Shown piece after piece: positions 53,552-62,714 of a DNA stretch of 64,000 nucleotides (its first letter is position 1; every line of letters starts with the position of its first letter). The translations under genes were made by a program, and so were the position numbers. The notes beneath the pieces were generated by a model that was not told where the DNA came from, searched no databases, and was given only the letters and a program-made list of their open reading frames with translations. This stretch comes from Acidobacteriota bacterium. Its GTDB lineage: Bacteria > Acidobacteriota > Terriglobia > Terriglobales > SCQP01. The stretch lies in contig JAJYIU010000011.1 in assembly GCA_021789895.1 (NCBI GenBank), positions 42,245-106,244 on the forward strand. Reading direction: 5' to 3'.

Positions 53552-53567
53552 GGCGGGCCGGGGAGCG

Positions 53568-53876
53568 CTAGGGCTTGGCCGGCTTGGCCGGCGCGTGCGT
53601 CTGCGTGGCATGCCCGTTCAGCACCGAGCCCAAATTGCCGCCGCGGCTGCGCGTCGCCAAAATCGCCAGCGTGATGCTGGTCAGCATAAACACCACCGCG
53701 CATACGATCGTGGCCTTGCCCAGCAGCGTCTGCGCGCCGCGCGGCCCGAAAGCGGTCTGGCTGCCCATGCCGCCGAATGCGGAGGCGAGATCGCCGGCTT
53801 GTCCGCTCTGCAGCAGGATGACCGTGATCAAAAACAAGCTGACCAGCACGTGAATGGCGACGATGATGGTTTCCAA
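53568..53876 (-). CDS. secG: Preprotein translocase subunit SecG
   Basis: A small membrane component of the SecYEG channel, 102 residues. Two helices are present (IVAIHVLVSLFLITVILLQS and IVCAVVFMLTSITLAILAT) around the conserved cytoplasmic loop SGQAGDLASAFGGMGSQTAF and LLGKAT. The start is a TTG at 53876, with AAGGAG five bases upstream; the GTG at 53882 overlaps that site and is excluded. The Pro/Ala/Lys tail is variable in the family. Confidence 0.92.
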   Translation of the reverse strand: METIIVAIHVLVSLFLITVILLQSGQAGDLASAFGGMGSQTAFGPRGAQTLLGKATIVCAVVFMLTSITLAILATRSRGGNLGSVLNGHATQTHAPAKPAKP

Positions 53877-54216
53877 AGGCACTCCTTCAAGTAGCCGCCT
53901 GCTCTGCGATGGGCGCGGGTTTGCGCGCGGTGAACGCGCTTCGGCCGGCCAGCCGGCGCGCAGGCGGGCTACTGCTATTTTAGCCCGAGTGGCCGGCCGC
54001 GCGGCTTGGCAGCCGCCCCATTTTATAGGTATGCTTTGGATTCCGCGCGGTGATGGGAGAGGACGCCAGCGCCGGCGGTTGGTTCGTGCGCATGTTTTGG
54101 GCCAATCCAATCTCCGCGGCGCGCCGGCGATGCCTGCCTGTCGCCGCTGCCCTCCGTCCCCCGCATGGCCCGGCCCGGCTGAACTCATTCCAGAATAGAA
54201 ACGGCGAGGTTCGCAA
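53877..54216. other. Divergent intergenic region between secG and pntAA
   Basis: About 340 bases without a supported gene. It must carry the promoters for secG (minus) and the pnt operon (plus). A short GAGG before 54217 is the only clear ribosome-binding element. Confidence 0.4.
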
Positions 54217-55386
54217 ATGATCATAGGAGTTCCCAAGGAAGCCTATCCCGGCGAATCCAGGGTGGCCTGGGTGCCTTCCGTCCTGCCCGCGATGATCAAA
54301 GCGGGATTTGAGTTCGTGGTGGAAGCGGGCGCGGGCGCCGCCGCCGGCTATCCCGACGAAGCCTTCGCCGCCAAGGGCGCCCGCCTGGCAAATCGCGAGG
54401 AAGTCTTCCAGCAGGCGGAGATCGTCACCCAGGTGCTCTGCCCCGGCGCCAACGACCGCACCGGCGGCGAGGATTTGAAGCGCATCCGGCGCGGGCAGTA
54501 TTGGGTGGGCTTTTTCCGCCCGCTGGGCGAGCTGGCCACGGTGCAGGCGGTGGCGGCGACCGGCGCGACGGCGCTGGCGCTGGAGCTGATGCCGCGCATC
54601 ACCCGCGCGCAGAGCATGGACGTGCTCTCCTCGATGGCCACCGTCGCCGGCTACAAAGCCGTGCTGCTGGCGGCCAATCAGTCGCCGCGGCTGCTGCCGA
54701 TGTTCACCACCGCCGCCGGCACCGTCACCCCGGCGCGGATTCTGGTGATCGGCGCGGGCGTGGCCGGATTGCAGGCCATCGCCACCGCCAAGCGGCTGGG
54801 CGCGGCCATCTCCGCCTACGACCTGCGGCCGGCGGTGAAGGAGCAGGTGCAGAGCCTGGGCGCCCGCTTTGTCGAGCTGCCGCTGGAAACCCGGAACGCG
54901 GAAGACGCGCGCGGCTACGCCCGCCAGCAGGACGAGGCGTTTTACCAGAAACAGCGCGAGCTGCTGCACCAGGCGGTGGCGGAAAGCGACGTGGTGATTA
55001 CCACCGCCGTCGTGCCCGGGCAAAAGGCGCCGGTGCTGGTCACCCGCGCCATGGTGGAAGCCATGGCGCCGGGCTCGGTGGTGGTGGACCTGGCCGCCGA
55101 GCGCGGCGGCAACTGCGAGCTGACCCAGCCCGGCCGGATCGCGGAAAGCCATGGCGTGCACTTGATCGGCCTGATCAATCTGGCCGGCTACGTGCCCTAC
55201 CATGCCAGCCAGCTCTACGCCCGCAACCTGGCCAACTATCTCGGCCTGCTGTTCAAGGGCGGCCGCCGGGAGCCGGATTGGAACGACCAGATCGCCGCCG
55301 ATACCGTGCTGGCGCGCGGCGGCGATATCGCGCAGCCGCGGGTCCGCGAGTTTTTCAAGCTGCCCGCCGCGGCCGCTCAAGCCTGA
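54217..55386 (+). CDS. pntAA: NAD(P) transhydrogenase subunit alpha, part 1
   Basis: The NAD(H)-binding domain I of the proton-translocating transhydrogenase, 389 residues, cytoplasmic. Family motifs are MIIGVPKEAYPGESRVAWVP at the start, RAQSMDVLSSMATVAGYKAV, the Rossmann ARILVIGAGVAGLQAIATAK and VVDLAAERGGNCELTQPG. The chain stops before the membrane part, so this is the split (Rhodospirillum-type) form with three genes. The enzyme couples proton flow to NADPH formation. Confidence 0.93.
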   Translation: MIIGVPKEAYPGESRVAWVPSVLPAMIKAGFEFVVEAGAGAAAGYPDEAFAAKGARLANREEVFQQAEIVTQVLCPGANDRTGGEDLKRIRRGQYWVGFFRPLGELATVQAVAATGATALALELMPRITRAQSMDVLSSMATVAGYKAVLLAANQSPRLLPMFTTAAGTVTPARILVIGAGVAGLQAIATAKRLGAAISAYDLRPAVKEQVQSLGARFVELPLETRNAEDARGYARQQDEAFYQKQRELLHQAVAESDVVITTAVVPGQKAPVLVTRAMVEAMAPGSVVVDLAAERGGNCELTQPGRIAESHGVHLIGLINLAGYVPYHASQLYARNLANYLGLLFKGGRREPDWNDQIAADTVLARGGDIAQPRVREFFKLPAAAAQA

Positions 55387-55404
55387 CCATGAAGGGACCT
55401 GATC

Positions 55405-55704
55405 ATGCCTCACGGATTTATTGAAAACCTCTTCGTGTTCGTCCTGGCCGGCTTTCTCGGCTTCGAGGTCATTCGGCGCGTCTCGCCGCTGCTGCACACG
55501 CCGCTGATGTCGCTCACCAACGCCCTCGACGCCATCGTCGTGGTGGCCGGCATCATCATCTGCGGCGAGGCCAAATCCCCTCTGTCCACCCTGCTGGGCG
55601 CCATCGCCGTCGCCGCCGCTTTCAGCAACATGATCGGCGGATTCCTCATCACCGATCGCATGCTCCGCATGTTCAAATCCACCAGCGGACGGAAAAAATC
55701 ATGA
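55405..55704 (+). CDS. pntAB: NAD(P) transhydrogenase subunit alpha, part 2
   Basis: The first membrane section of transhydrogenase domain II, 99 residues with three helices (LFVFVLAGFLGFEVIRRVSP, LDAIVVVAGIIICGEA, LLGAIAVAAAFSNMIGGFLI). The invariant HTPLMSLTNALDAI motif is present. It lies 18 bases after pntAA and overlaps pntB by four bases (ATGA). Confidence 0.93.
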   Translation: MPHGFIENLFVFVLAGFLGFEVIRRVSPLLHTPLMSLTNALDAIVVVAGIIICGEAKSPLSTLLGAIAVAAAFSNMIGGFLITDRMLRMFKSTSGRKKS

Positions 55705-57122
55705 ATGCCGCGGCTGCGCAAACCCTGGCGAATTTCGTCTATGTATTCGCCGTCATCGGTTTTATCCTCTCGCTGAAGTGGCTCAGTTCCCCCGCCACCG
55801 CGCGGCGCGGGGTGCTGTTCGGCGAAATCAGCGCCGGCCTGGCGGTGATCACCACCTTTGAAGACCCCCGCCTGCATCAGTTCCACTGGATCCTGCTGGC
55901 CTTGGGCATCGGCCTGATCATCGGTATCCCGCTCGGCCTGGTGAAGATGACCGCGGTGCCGCAGCGGACTGCCATGAGCCACGCCTTCGGCGCGCTCGCT
56001 GCCGCCGTGATCGGCATCTCGGAATACTACGTGGACGTGGCGCAGCACCATCTTTCCGCCTTCCAGATGACCGAGATTGCGCTGGAAGTCATCATCGGCT
56101 CGCTCAGCTTGACCGGCAGCCTGATCGCCGCCGGCAAGCTGCAGGAATGGCTGCCGCAGCGGCCGATCGTCTATAAAGGACAAAACTATTTCAGCCTCTC
56201 GGTGCTCGGCTCGGCGGTGGCGCTGGCGCTGATCCTGGTCCTCCACCCCGCCTACACCTTCCTCTTCCCCTTCATGGTGGTGATCTCGCTGCTGTTTGGC
56301 GTCATGCTGGTCATGCCCATCGGCGGCGCCGACATGCCCACCGTCATCTCGCTGTTGAACTCCTACGTCGGCCTCTCCGCCGCCCTGCTCGGCTTCGTGC
56401 TCAATTCCAAGGTGCTGGTGGTCGCTGGCGCGCTCGACGGCTCCTCCGGCTTTATCCTCTCGGTGATCATGTGCAAGGCGATGAACCGCTCCTTCACCAA
56501 CGTGCTGTTCGGCGCCTTCGGCCAGTTGCAGGTCTCGGCCAAAAGCGTCCAGGAGCAGCGTTCGGTGCGCAGCGCCAGCCCCGAAGACGCCGCTTCGATT
56601 CTCGCCTCCGCCAGCTCGGTGGTGGTCGTGCCCGGCTACGGCATGGCCGTCGCCCAGGCGCAGCATAAAGTGCGCGAGCTGTTCGACATCCTCTCCCGCG
56701 CGGGTGTCAATGTGCGTTTCGCCATTCATCCCGTCGCCGGCCGCATGCCCGGCCACATGAACGTGCTGTTGGCCGAGGCCGATGTGCCCTACGACAAGCT
56801 GATCGAAATGGACGACGCCAACTCCGACATGCCGCAAACCGACGTGGCGCTCATCATCGGCGCCAACGATGTCACCAATCCCGCCGCCAAAACCGATCAG
56901 TCCAGCCCCATCTACGGCATGCCCATCATCGAAGTGGACCAGGCGCGCACGGTGATGGTGATCAAGCGCAGCCTCAACCCCGGCTTTGCCGGCATTGATA
57001 ACCCGCTCTATTACATGGATCACACTCTGATGCTGTTCGGCGACGCCAAGGCCTTCGTCAGCGACATCGTCCGCGCCCTCGCCGCCGAAGGCGTGGGCAA
57101 AGCCGCCGGCGCGGCCCGCTGA
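55701..57122 (+). CDS. pntB: NAD(P) transhydrogenase subunit beta
   Basis: The remaining membrane helices and the NADP(H)-binding domain III, 473 residues. About nine helices run through residue 270, with IGGADMPTVISLLNSYVGLS and LVVAGALDGSSGFILSVIMC. Domain III has VVVVPGYGMAVAQAQHKVRE, RFAIHPVAGRMPGHMNVLLA, DVALIIGANDVTNPAAKTDQ and GMPIIEVDQARTVMVIKRSL. It completes a functional pntAA-pntAB-pntB operon, and a strong terminator follows. Confidence 0.95.
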   Translation: MNAAAAQTLANFVYVFAVIGFILSLKWLSSPATARRGVLFGEISAGLAVITTFEDPRLHQFHWILLALGIGLIIGIPLGLVKMTAVPQRTAMSHAFGALAAAVIGISEYYVDVAQHHLSAFQMTEIALEVIIGSLSLTGSLIAAGKLQEWLPQRPIVYKGQNYFSLSVLGSAVALALILVLHPAYTFLFPFMVVISLLFGVMLVMPIGGADMPTVISLLNSYVGLSAALLGFVLNSKVLVVAGALDGSSGFILSVIMCKAMNRSFTNVLFGAFGQLQVSAKSVQEQRSVRSASPEDAASILASASSVVVVPGYGMAVAQAQHKVRELFDILSRAGVNVRFAIHPVAGRMPGHMNVLLAEADVPYDKLIEMDDANSDMPQTDVALIIGANDVTNPAAKTDQSSPIYGMPIIEVDQARTVMVIKRSLNPGFAGIDNPLYYMDHTLMLFGDAKAFVSDIVRALAAEGVGKAAGAAR

Positions 57123-57147
57123 GCCGCGGTTGCTCTGCTTCCCTTCC

Positions 57148-57180
57148 CGGCAGCGCCGCGCGGCGGCGCTGCCGTTTTTT
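57148..57180 (+). terminator. Strong rho-independent terminator after pntB
   Basis: A perfect 12-bp GC stem (CGGCAGCGCCGC and GCGGCGCTGCCG) with a 3-base loop is followed directly by TTTTTT. It begins 26 bases after the pntB stop. Confidence 0.92.
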
Positions 57181-57276
57181 GTGGCGCCTTGCGCCGCCTG
57201 CATTCCCGGGTGGACGCCAAGTGGAGCGCCGGCTGGCGTGGCAGCCGCCCGCCCTCCCGCCCGGCTTTGAACCGTC

Positions 57277-57282
57277 TAAACT
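57277..57282 (+). promoter_or_regulatory. -10 box TAAACT, 6 nt before ATG
   Basis: TAAACT is followed by GGTGGC and the ATG at 57289. No Shine-Dalgarno with correct spacing is seen, which predicts a leaderless mRNA. Confidence 0.45.
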
Positions 57283-57288
57283 GGTGGC

Positions 57289-58353
57289 ATGCGCGCCTGG
57301 GTGGTGGAGCGTCCGGCCGCGATCGAATCCCGCCCGCTGGTCGAGCGCGAGCTGTCTATACCCGTCCCCGCGCCGGATGAATTGCTGGTGCGGGTGCGCG
57401 TCTGCGCCCTCTGCCGCACCGATCTCCACATCGCCGAAGGCGAGCTGCCGCAGCGCCGCCCGGCGGTCGTCCCCGGACACCAGGTGGTAGGCGAAGTCGT
57501 TGGCGCCGGAGCGGACGTGCGCGGCGTCCCGTTGGGCGCGCGCGTCGGCATCGCCTGGCTGCAGCGCACCGACGGCGCCTGCCGCTACTGCCGCTCCGGG
57601 CGCGAAAACCTCTGCGAGCGCGCCGAATTCACCGGCTGGACGGTAAATGGCGGCTATGCCGAATACGTCACCGTGCCCGCGCGGTTCGCCTATCCGCTCC
57701 CCGCCGGCTTCGCCGATGACGACGCCGCGCCGCTGCTCTGCGCCGGCATCATCGGCTACCGCGCCCTGCGCCTGACCGGCTTCGATCAGGCCGCCCCGGC
57801 CGCCGGCCCGGATCATCCGCTGCCATCCTGGCGCGGCCTCCGCCTCGGCCTGTACGGCTTCGGCGCCGCCGCCCACATTGCCATCCAGCTTGCCCGCGCC
57901 CGCGGCGCCGAGGTCTATGTCTGCACCCGCGACCGCGAGCGCCACCAGGCGCTGGCCGCCGAACTGGGCGCCGCCTGGGTCGGAGACGCCGCCGCCGCCC
58001 CGCCCCTGGCGCTCGATGCTTCCATCATCTTCGCCCCCGCCGGCGAACTGGTGCCGCCGGCGCTCGAAGCCCTCGCCCCCGGCGGCGTGCTGGTGCTCGG
58101 CGGCATTCACATGTCCCCGCTGCCGCCGCTGCCCTATGCGCTGCTTTACCGCGAGCGCGTCGTGCGCACCGTCGCCAACAATACCCGCGAGGACGGACGC
58201 GATTTTCTCGCCGCAGCCGCCCGCATCCCGGTGCGCACCCGCGTCACCCGCTTCGATTTTGACCAGCTTCCGGAAGCGCTGATCGCGCTCAAGCACGACG
58301 GCTTCGCCGGCGCCGGCCTGCTGCGCGTCGCCGGCGAAAGCTCGACCGCTTGA
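57289..58353 (+). CDS. Zinc-dependent medium-chain alcohol dehydrogenase
   Basis: A 354-residue cytoplasmic NAD(P)-dependent dehydrogenase. The catalytic-zinc residues lie in [20 protein letters not shown] and the GH-x-V-G motif [16 protein letters not shown]. The four structural-zinc cysteines are in [20 protein letters not shown]. The Rossmann domain is [20 protein letters not shown]. The layout matches the AdhA-type group of the family. The substrate is not evident. It is probably monocistronic and leaderless, between the pnt terminator and the lptFG unit. Confidence 0.9.
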   Translation: MRAWVVERPAAIESRPLVERELSIPVPAPDELLVRVRVCALCRTDLHIAEGELPQRRPAVVPGHQVVGEVVGAGADVRGVPLGARVGIAWLQRTDGACRYCRSGRENLCERAEFTGWTVNGGYAEYVTVPARFAYPLPAGFADDDAAPLLCAGIIGYRALRLTGFDQAAPAAGPDHPLPSWRGLRLGLYGFGAAAHIAIQLARARGAEVYVCTRDRERHQALAAELGAAWVGDAAAAPPLALDASIIFAPAGELVPPALEALAPGGVLVLGGIHMSPLPPLPYALLYRERVVRTVANNTREDGRDFLAAAARIPVRTRVTRFDFDQLPEALIALKHDGFAGAGLLRVAGESSTA

Positions 58354-58413
58354 ATGCGCGGCCGGGCGCTCTGGCTTGATGGCGGCCGCCGCCGGCAGAT
58401 CGCTCCCGGCTGC

Positions 58414-58419
58414 TAGACT
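58414..58419 (+). promoter_or_regulatory. -10 box TAGACT, 6 nt before a 13-codon ORF
   Basis: TAGACT is followed by GCTTGC and an ATG at 58426 that opens a short frame ending on the lptFG start codon. No Shine-Dalgarno lies between. Confidence 0.5.
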
Positions 58420-58425
58420 GCTTGC

Positions 58426-58467
58426 ATGACCCTTGATGCGCAGCGCGCGCAAGGCGGGCCGGCGTGA
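58426..58467 (+). CDS. 13-codon leader ORF coupled to lptFG
   Basis: A short open frame (MTLDAQRAQGGPA) whose TGA stop overlaps the GTG start of the lptFG gene (GTGA). It begins six bases after a -10 box. Ribosomes loading on the leaderless 5' end would terminate exactly at the lptFG start and could re-initiate there. The peptide itself has no visible function. Confidence 0.5.
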   Translation: MTLDAQRAQGGPA

Positions 58468-60725
58468 AGCTGCTCGGCCGCTATCTTCGCCGCGAAGTCC
58501 TGGTGCATGCCGCGCTGGGCCTGCTGCTGTTCACCTTTGTCATCTTTCTGCGCGATCTGGGACGCCTGCTGCAGGTCGTGGTGGAAAGCAGCTCGGGCCG
58601 CGTCTTCCAGGCCATGGCCGATCTGCTGCCCACGGCGCTGGTGTTCGCCCTGCCGATGGCGGTGCTGGTCGGCATTCTGATCGGCCTCAGCCGCATGGCC
58701 GCCGACAACGAAATCCTCGCCCTGCACGCGTCCGGGCTCAGCAACGGCCAACTGCTGCGCCCGCTGGCGGTCTTTGTCGGCGCCGCCTGGCTGCTGGCCA
58801 TGGCGGCCGGGCTCTGGATCGCGCCCGCCGCCAACCGCCAATTCCTCCAGCTCGAGGCCGAGCTGCGCAATTCCCAGATCGCCTTTGCCGTTCAGCCGCG
58901 AGTCTTCATTGAAAGCATCCCCAAGATGGTGGTGTATGTCGGCGATACGCGCGAAGGCGGACGCCTCTGGCGCCAGGTGTTCGTCGCCGACATGCACAAC
59001 CCGGATACGCCGGACGTCACCCTGGCGCAGTCCGGACGCCTGGTGCGCAACGGCCCCCAGGCGCTGCAATTGCATCTCGAATACGGCGCCAGCTATCAGC
59101 TCTCCCGCCGCCGCAGCAATGCCCTGCTGGTCAGCTCGTTCCAATCGAGCGAAATCCCGCTGCTGCTGCCGCCCCCGCGCATGCCCCACCTGACCTGGGC
59201 GGCGCAGCCCACCTCCGCCCTGCTCGCCCGCTTTCGCTACGGCCCCCACTGGCGCCAGGCCCGCATCGAGCTTTATCGCCGGCTCGCGCTCGCCTTCGCC
59301 TGCCTGATGCTGCCGCTGGTCGGCCTGCCGCTCGGCCTCTCCACCCGCAAGGGCGGCAAGGCCGGCGGAGTCGTCCTCACCCTGATCCTGGTGCTGGCGT
59401 ATTACATCCTGCTGATCTCCGGCACCGCGCTCGCCCACCAGCATCGCCTGCCGCCGGCGCTCGGCGTCTGGGCCGCCAATCTGATCTTCCTCGCCGCCGG
59501 CGTGCTGCTGTTGCTCCGCGCCGGGAAAATCCCCCGCGCGCTGGCCCGCCGCCTGCAGCCGCTCGCGCGCCTGCGCCATTGGCTGGAACGGAAATTCCTG
59601 CGCGGCGCACCCCTCCGCCGCCGCCCCGGCTTTTTCCCTTCCCTGCTGGATTACTATGTGCTGCGCGAGTTCGTCGGCTACGTCTTGCTGGCCCTGGCCA
59701 GCTTTCTGGTGCTGATCCTCGCCTTCACCTTTTTCGAGCTGCTCGGCAACATCATACGCACCCACGCCTCCTTGGCCCTGGTCGGCCGCTACCTGTTTTA
59801 CCTCATCCCCGATCTGCTCTATCTCGCCATCCCGCTGGCGGTCCTGATCGGCGTCCTGCTGGTTTGCGGGCTGATGTCCAAGGCCAACGAAATCACCGCG
59901 CTCAAGGCCTGCGGCATCGGCATCCATCGCCTGCTCTACCCGCTGCTGATGCTGGCGATTTTGCTGGCCGCCGGCCAGTTCGTGCTGCAGGAAACCATCC
60001 TGCCCAACGCCAACCAGTTGCAAAACTCGCTCCGCGCCCGGCTCAAAGGCCAGGCGGCGGAAACCTTCCGCCGCCCGGGACAGCGCTGGCTCTTCGGCCA
60101 GGGCCGCCACCTCTATTTCTTCCACTATTACGATCCCACCCTCCATACCTTCGCCCACCTGGATGTCTATTCCTTCACCACCCCGAAATTTCAGCTCCAG
60201 CGCATGATCAGCGCCCGCGGCGCTTATTGGGACCCGCGGCTCAAGGGCTGGGTGCTGGAAGACGGCTGGGTGCGCGATTTCACCGGCACCCGCGTCAATC
60301 TCTACCAGGCGTTTCAAGTCGCCTCCTTCCGCTCGCTGCGCGAAACCCCCGCCTATTTCTCCACCGAAGCGCCGCAGGCGGCGCAGATGAACTTCCTCGA
60401 GCTGCGCCGCTATATCGCCCGGCTGGCGCGCGGCGGCTATGACGTCAACGGCCTGCGCGTCGAGCTGAACCGCAAGCTGGCCTTCCCGCTGATCACGCTG
60501 ATCATGGTGCTGCTCGCCTTTCCCTTCGCGCTGGCCGTGGGACGCCGCGGCGCGGTGGGCGGCATCGCGCTCGCCTTCGCCGTGGCTATGGGTTATTGGA
60601 TCAGCGCCGGCTTGCTGCAGGCGCTGGGCAATCTCGATCAACTGCCGCCGGTGGTCGCCGCTTGGGCCCCCGACCTGCTCTTCGCCGCCGCCGGCGTCCT
60701 GCTGCTGCTGCGCATGCCAACCTGA
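58464..60725 (+). CDS. LptF-LptG fusion, lipopolysaccharide export permease
   Basis: The membrane part of the LptBFG transporter that extracts LPS from the inner membrane. Two YjgP/YjgQ modules are joined in one 753-residue chain. Module 1 (about 1-365) begins LLGRYLRREVLVHAALGLLL and has GLSRMAADNEILALHASGLS. Module 2 (about 390-753) begins LLDYYVLREFVGYVLLALAS and has GLMSKANEITALKACGIGIH. Each has six helices with a periplasmic beta-jellyroll between the third and fourth. The start is the GTG at 58464. LptF and LptG are separate proteins in most Gram-negatives. lptB is not in the window. Confidence 0.92.
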   Translation: MKLLGRYLRREVLVHAALGLLLFTFVIFLRDLGRLLQVVVESSSGRVFQAMADLLPTALVFALPMAVLVGILIGLSRMAADNEILALHASGLSNGQLLRPLAVFVGAAWLLAMAAGLWIAPAANRQFLQLEAELRNSQIAFAVQPRVFIESIPKMVVYVGDTREGGRLWRQVFVADMHNPDTPDVTLAQSGRLVRNGPQALQLHLEYGASYQLSRRRSNALLVSSFQSSEIPLLLPPPRMPHLTWAAQPTSALLARFRYGPHWRQARIELYRRLALAFACLMLPLVGLPLGLSTRKGGKAGGVVLTLILVLAYYILLISGTALAHQHRLPPALGVWAANLIFLAAGVLLLLRAGKIPRALARRLQPLARLRHWLERKFLRGAPLRRRPGFFPSLLDYYVLREFVGYVLLALASFLVLILAFTFFELLGNIIRTHASLALVGRYLFYLIPDLLYLAIPLAVLIGVLLVCGLMSKANEITALKACGIGIHRLLYPLLMLAILLAAGQFVLQETILPNANQLQNSLRARLKGQAAETFRRPGQRWLFGQGRHLYFFHYYDPTLHTFAHLDVYSFTTPKFQLQRMISARGAYWDPRLKGWVLEDGWVRDFTGTRVNLYQAFQVASFRSLRETPAYFSTEAPQAAQMNFLELRRYIARLARGGYDVNGLRVELNRKLAFPLITLIMVLLAFPFALAVGRRGAVGGIALAFAVAMGYWISAGLLQALGNLDQLPPVVAAWAPDLLFAAAGVLLLLRMPT

Positions 60726-60840
60726 GCCGGCGGTTCGTTGCTAGCCGGCGGTCCATCTGACCGTGCAATAAATCGCAAGCGGGGGCGAAGCCATAGCTGT
60801 TCGTCCGCTGTCTGGCGGTTGACGGCTGTATGGGCGGTTT

Positions 60841-61740
60841 CTACGGCGTCTTGGCGAGGGCGTGTTTCATCCACGGCAGGCGGGTGGCGGGGTTGAGCCC
60901 CACTTTGCCTTGCGGCCGCAGCAGGTAGGCGTTCCCCATCGGATCCAGCGGGATCGCCGGCAGCAGCCCGGCGCGCACCACCTGCTGCCAGCTCGCCGGC
61001 GGCCGATGATAGCGCTGCGCATAGGCGGCGGTTACGGCTTCAAGCTGGCGCATGGCGATCCGGGTTTCGAGCTGCAGGATATGATCGCGCGCGTTTTCGC
61101 GCAGCATGCGGTTGGCAGTGGAGCGGTAAAGTTCGCGCCAGAGCGCCAGCGCCAGTTGATCCTGGTGCGCCTGCCCGTACCATTCCGCCGCCAGGGTATA
61201 GAGCACGGGGTTGGCCCCCGGACGCTTCGCCCCGGCGGCAAAGGCCGCGGCGGCCAGCCGCCGCTGGTGCAGATTCAGGCCGTAAACGAAGCCGAGATCG
61301 AAGTACAGCCGCCAGTGGTTGGGATGGCGCGCGATCGCGCGCTGCAGCAGCTGCACCGCCTGGTGCGGCTCGCCGGCGCCGAGCGGCGGGCGGTCGGCGA
61401 GAAAATAGCTGCCAAACTCCGCCGGCGCGATCAGGTCGGGGTCGAGCCGCTGGCAGATCCGCAGCAGCGGCCAGAGCAGCGGATAGGCGTTGCGGTGCGC
61501 CAGGTGTTGGCGGCCGAAGTACTGCACCGCGCGCGTCCAATAGACGTCGGCGGCGAGGCCGTTGTAGTTCAAAAACAGCGCCCGCACCGCGCGCGCCGAG
61601 GGCAGCGCCAGGCGCGGATTGCGCGCTTGCGCCAACTGCGGCTGCAGCGGCTGTATGCGGCGCTCGAGCCGCCAGCCGCCGGCCCCCAGCAGCGCCAGCA
61701 TGCCGATCCCCGCCCACCCGGCTTTGGCCCGCGATCGCAT
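60841..61740 (-). CDS. Hypothetical TPR-like protein with pseudopilin-type C-terminal motif
   Basis: A 299-residue protein with one N-terminal helix (AGWAGIGMLALLGAGGWRLE). The conserved-looking segment ALFLNYNGLAADVYWTRAVQ and YFGRQHL precedes helical TPR-like repeats (AVQLLQRAIARHPNHWRLYF, LALALWRELYRSTANRMLRE). The end reads LPAIPLDPMGNAYLLRPQGK, resembling the C-terminal motif of type II secretion pseudopilins. It is probably periplasmic and membrane-anchored. I do not assign a function. It converges with lptFG. Confidence 0.65.
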   Translation of the reverse strand: MRSRAKAGWAGIGMLALLGAGGWRLERRIQPLQPQLAQARNPRLALPSARAVRALFLNYNGLAADVYWTRAVQYFGRQHLAHRNAYPLLWPLLRICQRLDPDLIAPAEFGSYFLADRPPLGAGEPHQAVQLLQRAIARHPNHWRLYFDLGFVYGLNLHQRRLAAAAFAAGAKRPGANPVLYTLAAEWYGQAHQDQLALALWRELYRSTANRMLRENARDHILQLETRIAMRQLEAVTAAYAQRYHRPPASWQQVVRAGLLPAIPLDPMGNAYLLRPQGKVGLNPATRLPWMKHALAKTP

Positions 61741-61895
61741 GGCAGCTATTGTGCAAGGCCGAAGCTAAGGAAGGCAAGCGCGCGCCTATGGCTGGCGATG
61801 CTTTCATCCTCGCTCCTGCCCTGTGGTTTAAGCCGCATTGCATGCATGATTTCGATTGCGGTCGTGTTGCCATTGGCGTAGGATTCGGCCCAGCT

Positions 61896-62450
61896 ATGCA
61901 AACGACCTCCGGAGTCTCCAGCCGGATCGGCCAGGAAATTTGGCTTTGCCTGTCTTTGCTGATGATCATGCCCGCCGGCGCCGCCTCCATGCGCCCCGTG
62001 CCTGGCATGGCCACGGCGCGCATTTCATCTCTGGCTCGGTTGCGGGCCGATAAGCTTGCGATCCGGCGCTTGATCTCCGAATATGTGCAATCCGTTGATG
62101 CGGCCAGCCCCAAATTGGCGGCGCGAGTCTGGTGGAACTCGCCGCGGGTGTCGTTCATCAATCCCATGGTTTGGGTGCATGGCTTCGCCGCAATCCAGCG
62201 CCAGGTTTATGCCCAGGCGATGGGGCGCACGTTCTTGCGGCGCGATCTGGTAGTTCGCCATGTCTCGATTCACGTTAGGGGTGGCGAGGCCTGGGCGGAA
62301 TTTAGCTGGACCTTCCATGGGCGGTATCGGCATGGCGCCCAGACCGTGACCAGCCGCGGCATCGAAACCCAGGTGTACTGGAAAATTGCCGGCCGTTGGC
62401 GGCTGGTTCATGTGCATTACTCCGCCCTGCCGGATAAAACATCGCAATAA
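61896..62450 (+). CDS. SnoaL/NTF2-like secreted protein
   Basis: A 184-residue protein with a signal peptide (LCLSLLMIMPAGAAS) and an NTF2-like cone fold: helix ADKLAIRRLISEYVQSVDAA, then strands VRHVSIHVRGGEAWAEFSWT, TVTSRGIETQVYWKIAGRWR and LVHVHYSAL. This is the pattern of DUF4440/SnoaL-type ketosteroid-isomerase-like domains. The start is uncertain: 61896 gives the most natural signal peptide, though the frame is open from 61749. No ribosome-binding site is obvious. Confidence 0.65.
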   Translation: MQTTSGVSSRIGQEIWLCLSLLMIMPAGAASMRPVPGMATARISSLARLRADKLAIRRLISEYVQSVDAASPKLAARVWWNSPRVSFINPMVWVHGFAAIQRQVYAQAMGRTFLRRDLVVRHVSIHVRGGEAWAEFSWTFHGRYRHGAQTVTSRGIETQVYWKIAGRWRLVHVHYSALPDKTSQ

Positions 62451-62462
62451 ATACTACTGGCA

Positions 62463-62714
62463 ATGACAGCCACGATGTGCAAAATGGCCGATAGGCCCCA
62501 ACCCAAGAATTGGCTGGATAAGCGTATCCGATGGAGAATATGTCCAATTTGTATGAAAGAAATCAATTTGCGTGGCTTATACAGTGGGAAAAAAAATAGT
62601 TACTTTCTTTGCCCATATTGCGGAAGTCGGTTGACTGCACATAGTCCAATGCAAGCTTATATATGGTTTATACTGCCATCCCTATCCTTGGCACCGCGTG
62701 CGCGTCACGACCTG
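62463..62714 (+). pseudogene. Zinc-ribbon protein gene truncated by a group II intron remnant
   Basis: A frame beginning MTATMCKMADRPQP encodes a zinc ribbon with two CPxC knuckles (RWRICPICMKEINLRG and NSYFLCPYCGSRLTAHSPMQ). It then enters a hydrophobic stretch (AYIWFILPSLSL) like the start of a membrane helix. There the sequence runs into GC-rich DNA matching the 3' end of a group II intron, and the remaining residues look like noise. The AT-rich ribbon part and GC-rich tail differ sharply in composition. I infer a truncated gene; the original C-terminus is not visible in the window. Confidence 0.5.

Noticed and set aside
58413..60641. 742-codon open frame on the minus strand
   Set aside because: It is the mirror of the lptFG gene, low-complexity and His/Gln/Gly-rich; no ribosome-binding site.
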